Source of the DNA: Copromyces sp. CBS 386.78
Lineage: Eukaryota; Ascomycota; Sordariomycetes; Sordariales; Sordariaceae
Reading direction: 5' to 3'
Assembly: GCA_030685235.1 (NCBI GenBank)
Contig: MU839110.1
Span: 62,001 to 126,000, forward strand
Length of the DNA stretch: 64,000 nucleotides
Shown one piece after another: positions 59,201 to 64,000 of this stretch. Below the pieces are notes generated by a model. It saw nothing but the letters and a program-made list of their open reading frames with translations. It made no database searches and was not told the origin of the DNA. Made by a program: the position numbers and the translations under genes. Numbering within the stretch: position 1 is the stretch's first letter; the number at the start of each line of letters is the position of its first letter.

Positions 59201-61891
59201 ATGGCCGACCGCGAATATGACGAGCACGAGGGATCCGTGGACCCCGAACTCCTATACACCAAGGAATTTTGTATAGGTTGGTTCACACCGAGCGTCCCAA
59301 TACGCTACGCCCACCCATAGCCCTCGGCGCACCATGATTCAAGCGGCGGGTTGCTGACCAGTAGACCATGTGTTTCTTTCTTGTAGGTGGAGGAAGTTTT
59401 GGCAAGGTCTATAAAGGGTACCGTTCCCTCTCTTTTCCCATGTTCTGGCAATGTCGTCGCATAGGTACTAACATTTCTTGTTTCATACCCACAGTGTCGA
59501 CAAAAGGAGTGGCCAGGCAGTAGCCATCAAGGTTATCGATATCGAAAGCGCCGAGGATGAAGTAGAAGACATCATCCAGGAGATCGCCATCCTTTCGGAG
59601 CTGCAGTCGCCCTACGTCACCAAATACTATGGTTCATATGCCAAAGGCGCCGAGCTATGGATCGTCATGGAGTTCTGCTCGGGCGGCAGCTGTGCCGATC
59701 TGATGAAGCCGGGCCTGATTGGGGAAGACTACATCGCCATCATCGTCCGCGAACTACTGCTTGGGTTGGACTACTTGCACCAAGACAAGAAACTACACCG
59801 AGATGTTAAAGGTAGGGATTCCCTGCGGTCTTGCTGAAAAGTTGCTGACTCCTAGTAGCTGCCAACATCCTCCTTGCCGCTAATGGCCAGGTCAAGCTAG
59901 CTGATTTCGGTGTTTCCGGTCAGCTGTCGGCGACCATGACGAAGAAGAACACATTTGTCGGCACCCCGTTCTGGATGGCTCCCGAGGTTATCAAGCAAAG
60001 CGGCTACGATCACAAGGCTGATATTTGGTCTTTGGGTATCACGGCCCTTGAGCTCGCCAAGGGAGAGCCACCTTATGCCGATATCCACCCCATGAAGGTG
60101 CTATTCCTGATTCCCAAGAATCCTCCCCCACGCCTGGAAGGCAACTTCAGCAAGGGTTTCAAAGAGTTCATTGAGCTGTGCTTGCAGCGTGACCCCAAGG
60201 AAAGGCCAACAGCAAGAGAACTTCTCAAGCATCCGTTTATTAGACGGGCAAAGAAGACGAGCTACCTGACGGAGCTCATCGAGCGGTACAACCGGTGGGC
60301 AGCTACGCACAAGCAGGATGATGAGGAGTACCATGAGCCGGAGGAAAACCACTATGTTGAGCAACGGAAGCATATCAACGAGGACATGTGGGACTTTGGC
60401 ACAGTGCGGCTGGTTAGTGACCGCGGCGGTGTTGTCCACAGGCCCGGCATGTTGAACGCCATGGACGAGTCGACACTCAATGCGAGGTCCGGGAGAGCGA
60501 ACGAGAGCGTGGATAACCGGGACGACTGGAGAAGGGAATCCAACCAAGTTACATCCAAACTGGCCGTGGACACCAGTGGACAAGGGACAGCGAGGCAAGC
60601 ATCACCTGCGAGGAAACCTGTAGCAACGCCAAGCACAGCGATACCGCCCCCGACCAAAGTCTCTGTGCCTAGTAGTTCATCTGTTAAGCAGCAGATACAA
60701 CAACTAGAGCAACAGTCACAGAAAACGAGGGAAACCCCGACGCCTCGCACGTCGCTAGCCAGACCGGTGTCACACGTACCATTAGGCAGTTCCCCGGATT
60801 ATGATCGTGTGCTTCAAGAACAGTTACGACGGGATATCGGGGGTATGAACCTCGGACCGGCTATCCAGAACAGCACACAGCAACAATCAGCGCTCTCGCC
60901 ACCGCAGTATAACCAACAACCTTCGTCTTCGTCGTCAAGAACCTCTGCTGAACCCATGAAACTGCCTGAGATACCCCCCTTCAGAGGACAACAGCCACAG
61001 CAACAGCCACTTCAGAAACTTACAAATCAGCAAATAAATCAGCAAGCACCAAGCACGAACAAATCTTTCCAGCAGCAGCAGCAGCAGGCCCCTCTCTACC
61101 ATCAACCTTCCCGTGAATCGCTTTACCGGCAACAGCAGCAGCAACAACAACAACAACTACCACAGCAGCAACAGCGTCAGCTGAATCATCAACCTTCGCG
61201 CGAGCAAGTATACCAGCAGCATCAGAGACAACAGTCACAGCCCTCTATGCTCTATCACCAGCCCTCACACGAGTCATTGTATCAACAACAGCAGGAGCAA
61301 CAACAGCATCAGCGACGAGATTCACAGTATCAGCAGCAGTCCTCCTCTGGACAGTATCAACCTAACAGGTCCAGCTACCACCAGAGTCAAGGTCTGAGCC
61401 CCTTAACATCCAAGGAGATGCCACGCTCGTCACCATCAGGCAGCCGCATAGTCTCCACCTCATCCAACTACGGCGGCGGAGTCAGCACACCCTCCTCATC
61501 ATCAACATCACTTGCAGCGTTCCCTTCGCCCGATCCACCCAGTCCCAGCGGCGAGTTAGATGCCCTTAACGACGTGATATTCCCTGCACTAGAGGAGGCG
61601 CTCAAACGTCGACAGATAATGCTGCAGCAGACGTACCGACCCGAACCGGGATATGCTCCGGCCCCGCCAACGTCCAAGCAGCAGCGTGCGGAAGCAGCCA
61701 ACGAGAAGATACGCAAGTTGGTGTATAAGCTGGCGCATGTGTGCAAGGAGATTGATCACTATGATAAGGCGGAGCCGGTGGGGATGGGGAAGGACGTCGG
61801 TGGGTTTCTGGAGGGACTGTTGGAGGAGATATTGGTGAGGGTTGAGCCGCTTGATGTTATAGGGCCGGAGGATGGTGGGCGTGGTGGCTAG
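59201..61891 (+). CDS. mst-1: germinal-centre (STE20) kinase MST-1
   Basis: Four exons, 59201-59276, 59387-59417, 59495-59811 and 59859-61891, give 818 residues. The N-terminal kinase (~20-270) is complete: Gly loop [11 protein letters not shown] (26-36), ATP Lys48 in VAIK, Glu65 of helix C, HRD with Asp139, DFG (157-159), and the STE20-family GTPFWMAPE (176-184). A long Gln/Ser/Pro-rich linker (~370-660) with CAG/CAA-coded poly-Gln follows, then a conserved helical C-terminus (~710-818, [19 protein letters not shown]). It matches germinal-centre kinase III relatives (yeast Sps1/Kic1-like, S. pombe Ppk11, mammalian MST3/4) and N. crassa MST-1 (NCU00772, from memory), which acts beside SID-1 in septation and MOR/SIN signalling. 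The first two exons are very short; intron 3 ends in a TAGTAG tandem, and the KAANILL motif picks the second. Confidence 0.95.
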
Positions 61892-63595
61892 TTGGAGGGC
61901 GTGGTAAGCCTATGGGGGAGACTGGGGTTGAACGCTGGGGAAGGATGCATGTTTCTGGAGTGGAAATAGAACTTAATGTACAAACGAAGGTTAACGATAC
62001 TATGATGTGTTATGATCAGCATGGACATGGACTGGGATAGGGTCATGGGAACAACTAAGGGTTTGTTTTGAAGCCTTACCAACTACTGTTACCTACTGTT
62101 GTTACCTTACCAAAGAACATCGCTTATGATAGGTGTTTTGAATAGAGTACAGTACTTGTTTATCTGAGAATGGAAGAGTGATCCTACCAGGATTCTCACA
62201 TGACAGACATGTTCGCGGTTCTTCTTCTCCTATCTCATAGTACCAAGTCTATATCGGGCTACTACGCTCATCTCGTAAGACACTCGGCACATGTTTGGCA
62301 TTACCAGGTCGTAAGCTTGTTATACACCTTGTCACTCTTAGCTATATCTGGAAATGGCAAAGGGAACATGTGATTGCTTCCCTTAACACACAGATATGTC
62401 TATTCAAGGTTCTTCCTCTCCTTGTACGAAGTCTTGTAAGACACCCAACACATGGATGAGCTTGTCAGGTCTCAGGTTCGTTACCTAACATTGCCACTCT
62501 TGTCTTATCTTTCGGGACCGGATCTAGTGTTTCTATTTCCCGATCACATGAACTTCTTGAAGGTCAACTACCTACGTTTTATCCAGTTACCTGCCTAGGT
62601 AAGGTATTGAGCGTTCAAGTTGCTCATTTGTTCTAAACCAATGAGTGATGATCACTAATCATGACCGAGTGGCTGGTCGTTGGATCCTGAAATGGTGCTG
62701 CAATCTTACTACCTTTACCTGCTAGTCTAGATGGCAATCAAGATTTCCGCAAAAAGAAAGAACATCTCATTCGCCGTCTTGTATCCCCAACGTACCATAG
62801 AGGCCACTCAAATATGTACCGTACCACCCACCAGATCAGCCGACGCGGCTATCCGGTTGTTCTCAATTGTGTTTGTTACCTTACTTTTGGGCAGATTAAA
62901 CTGGTAGCAACAGTCTGCGTTTTTTCGTCCACTCAACAAAAATGCCACCCAGACGGAATATTTTTATTCTTTTGACGTGTAAGTTACACCCGGACTCTCA
63001 AAAAAAGGGTCGCATCAGCTGTCACAAACGTACCTAGGTAGGTAGTTAACCTTACACTGGTCACTCGTTGGACGTCACTCACGGATGGTGTAACTTTGAA
63101 GATAATGAATGGAAGCGCTACAGGTAGGTACCTACTACCTTGGAAAGAACAGGATGGCGGATCCCGTTCCGGTGACGAACGGACGGACGGACAGTTGTCG
63201 AAAAAGAAGGAAGGAAGGCGCGTGTCTTGCACTACTGGGTCGAGAAATACTAAAAATGAAAATGAATCAAAAAATTGGCATGACCATGGGAAGTTTGCAT
63301 CCAGCTTGCCAGCCAGCCAGCATCTTTTTACCCAAATGTTAACAACCTACCCTAGCGTTACTCTACCTTAGGTATCCTATCTCTTCATATTCCTCATCAA
63401 GCCATTCACGTCCGTCCATCCATCAACCAACGTCGGGTTCGTATAAAAACGAAACGTGACCCTCTCGTCCACCACCACCAAAATAACGTTAACATCACGA
63501 TCACGAACCCGCCTCCCAGAGTTCTGTTGGCTGGGGGATACGAACCGACTTGCCTGAACTCAGCTTAACCGTCCCCTGACGGTGGTGAGTATCTC

Positions 63596-63602
63596 TATAT
63601 AA
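63596..63602 (+). promoter_or_regulatory. TATA-like box of the 63790 gene
   Basis: TATATAA lies 188 bases before the start codon at 63790. Confidence 0.35.
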
Positions 63603-63760
63603 CTGCCTTCGCTCCTCCCGTCCTTGCGGAACCCAAAAACCTGTCGAGTACTACAAGCACATCAACAACACTTGGCTCTCTACTATAGGTACCTTACTAA
63701 CCAGTATTACTTGCTTTTGAACAACACCTCACCTTCTCACCAACCTTACCTAACAACCCA

Positions 63761-63782
63761 CCTACCTACCTACCTACCTACC
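63761..63782. repeat. (CCTA)n microsatellite in a leader
   Basis: Five tandem CCTA-type units end eight bases before the ATG at 63790, so they lie in its 5' leader. Confidence 0.85.
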
Positions 63783-63789
63783 TTCCAAA

Positions 63790-64000
63790 ATGAAGACCAC
63801 AACAATCCTCCTCATCCTCGGCTCAGCCACTGCCACCCCCGTACCAGCTCCAGCTCCAGCTCCAGCAGGCCATATCACGTCAATCCAACAATCTCCCAAG
63901 TGGAACTCAGGTCATGCCCTCTCCGCCACCTTCCTCACCGACGACGACCTGCCCGCAGGCTGCACCAACACCTCCCTGCACGACATGCAATGGACCGTCC
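63790..64000 (+). CDS. secreted hypothetical protein, N-terminal part only
   Basis: An ATG in CAAAATGAAG opens a frame that runs off the window after 70 codons. The first ~16 residues are a signal peptide (MKTTTILLILGSATA), followed by a PVPAPAPAPAPA stretch and a mature start with GHALSATFLTDDDLPAGCTNTSLHDMQW. The product is probably secreted; the rest is outside the window and no family can be assigned. Confidence 0.7.
   Translation, partial: MKTTTILLILGSATATPVPAPAPAPAGHITSIQQSPKWNSGHALSATFLTDDDLPAGCTNTSLHDMQWTV

Larger units (their letters stand above)
61892..63789. other. intergenic; promoter of the 63790 gene
   Basis: No gene supported. Contains several CTACCTAGGTA-type motifs (e.g. 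about 62595, 63035, 63125). Confidence 0.5.

Noticed and set aside
63515..63560. GGTTCGTATCC (minus strand) as a tRNA B box
   Set aside because: The bases around it do not pair as a T stem and no acceptor stem is present.

Overview
This is a 64 kb piece of a filamentous ascomycete chromosome, most likely Neurospora, Sordaria or a close Sordariales relative. The evidence is: short introns (about 47-160 nt) with GTRAGT-type donors and CTRAC/CTGAC branch points; C/G-ending codons in strongly expressed genes; a 3 kb AT-rich block with the signature of repeat-induced point mutation (RIP); many trinucleotide and CCTA microsatellites; and a gene set that matches, from memory, N. crassa linkage group I around gh5-1 and mst-1. 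No bacterial, viral, CRISPR or rRNA features were seen.

Layout. 1-3070: RIP-degraded, gene-free repeat. 3.1-5.4 kb: no supported gene. 5.4-7.2 kb (+): secreted type-B carboxylesterase/lipase. 8.8-10.1 kb (+): secreted GH5 endoglucanase with a CBM1. 10.5-14.9 kb (-): six-exon, about 1,307-residue protein with a diverged kinase domain and a long Pro/Gln-rich tail. 15.1-16.5 kb (-): low-complexity hypothetical proteins beside a diverged local duplication. 16.5-27.9 kb: gene-poor, holding a broken Asn-rich gene, a 153-bp minisatellite and a dead gene copy. 27.9-29.8 kb (-): amino-acid/GABA-type permease. 32.1-32.6 kb (+): small LEA-like protein. 33.6-34.2 kb (-): scrambled relatives of the dead gene at 24 kb. 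34.6-36.6 kb (-): two unrecognised membrane proteins. 41.1-42.9 kb (-): three-RRM protein (Csx1/Nam8 type). 49.5-55.1 kb (+): Ecm29 proteasome adaptor. 56.1-57.8 kb (+): UBA-UAS-UIM-UBX protein (Ubx5/UBXD7 type). 59.2-61.9 kb (+): germinal-centre kinase MST-1. 63.8 kb (+): start of a secreted protein cut by the window edge.

How the genes relate. They do not form one pathway. The lipase and the endoglucanase are neighbouring secreted hydrolases for plant-polymer nutrition. Ecm29 and the UBX protein both serve the proteasome/Cdc48 system and are adjacent on the same strand. MST-1 acts in septation and polarity signalling. I found no undescribed multi-gene system. The most unusual items are the atypical kinase-like protein, the esterase lacking its usual catalytic acid, the degenerate two-locus gene family at 24 and 34 kb, the 153-bp minisatellite, and a structured element with a tRNA-like T arm at 38.4 kb.
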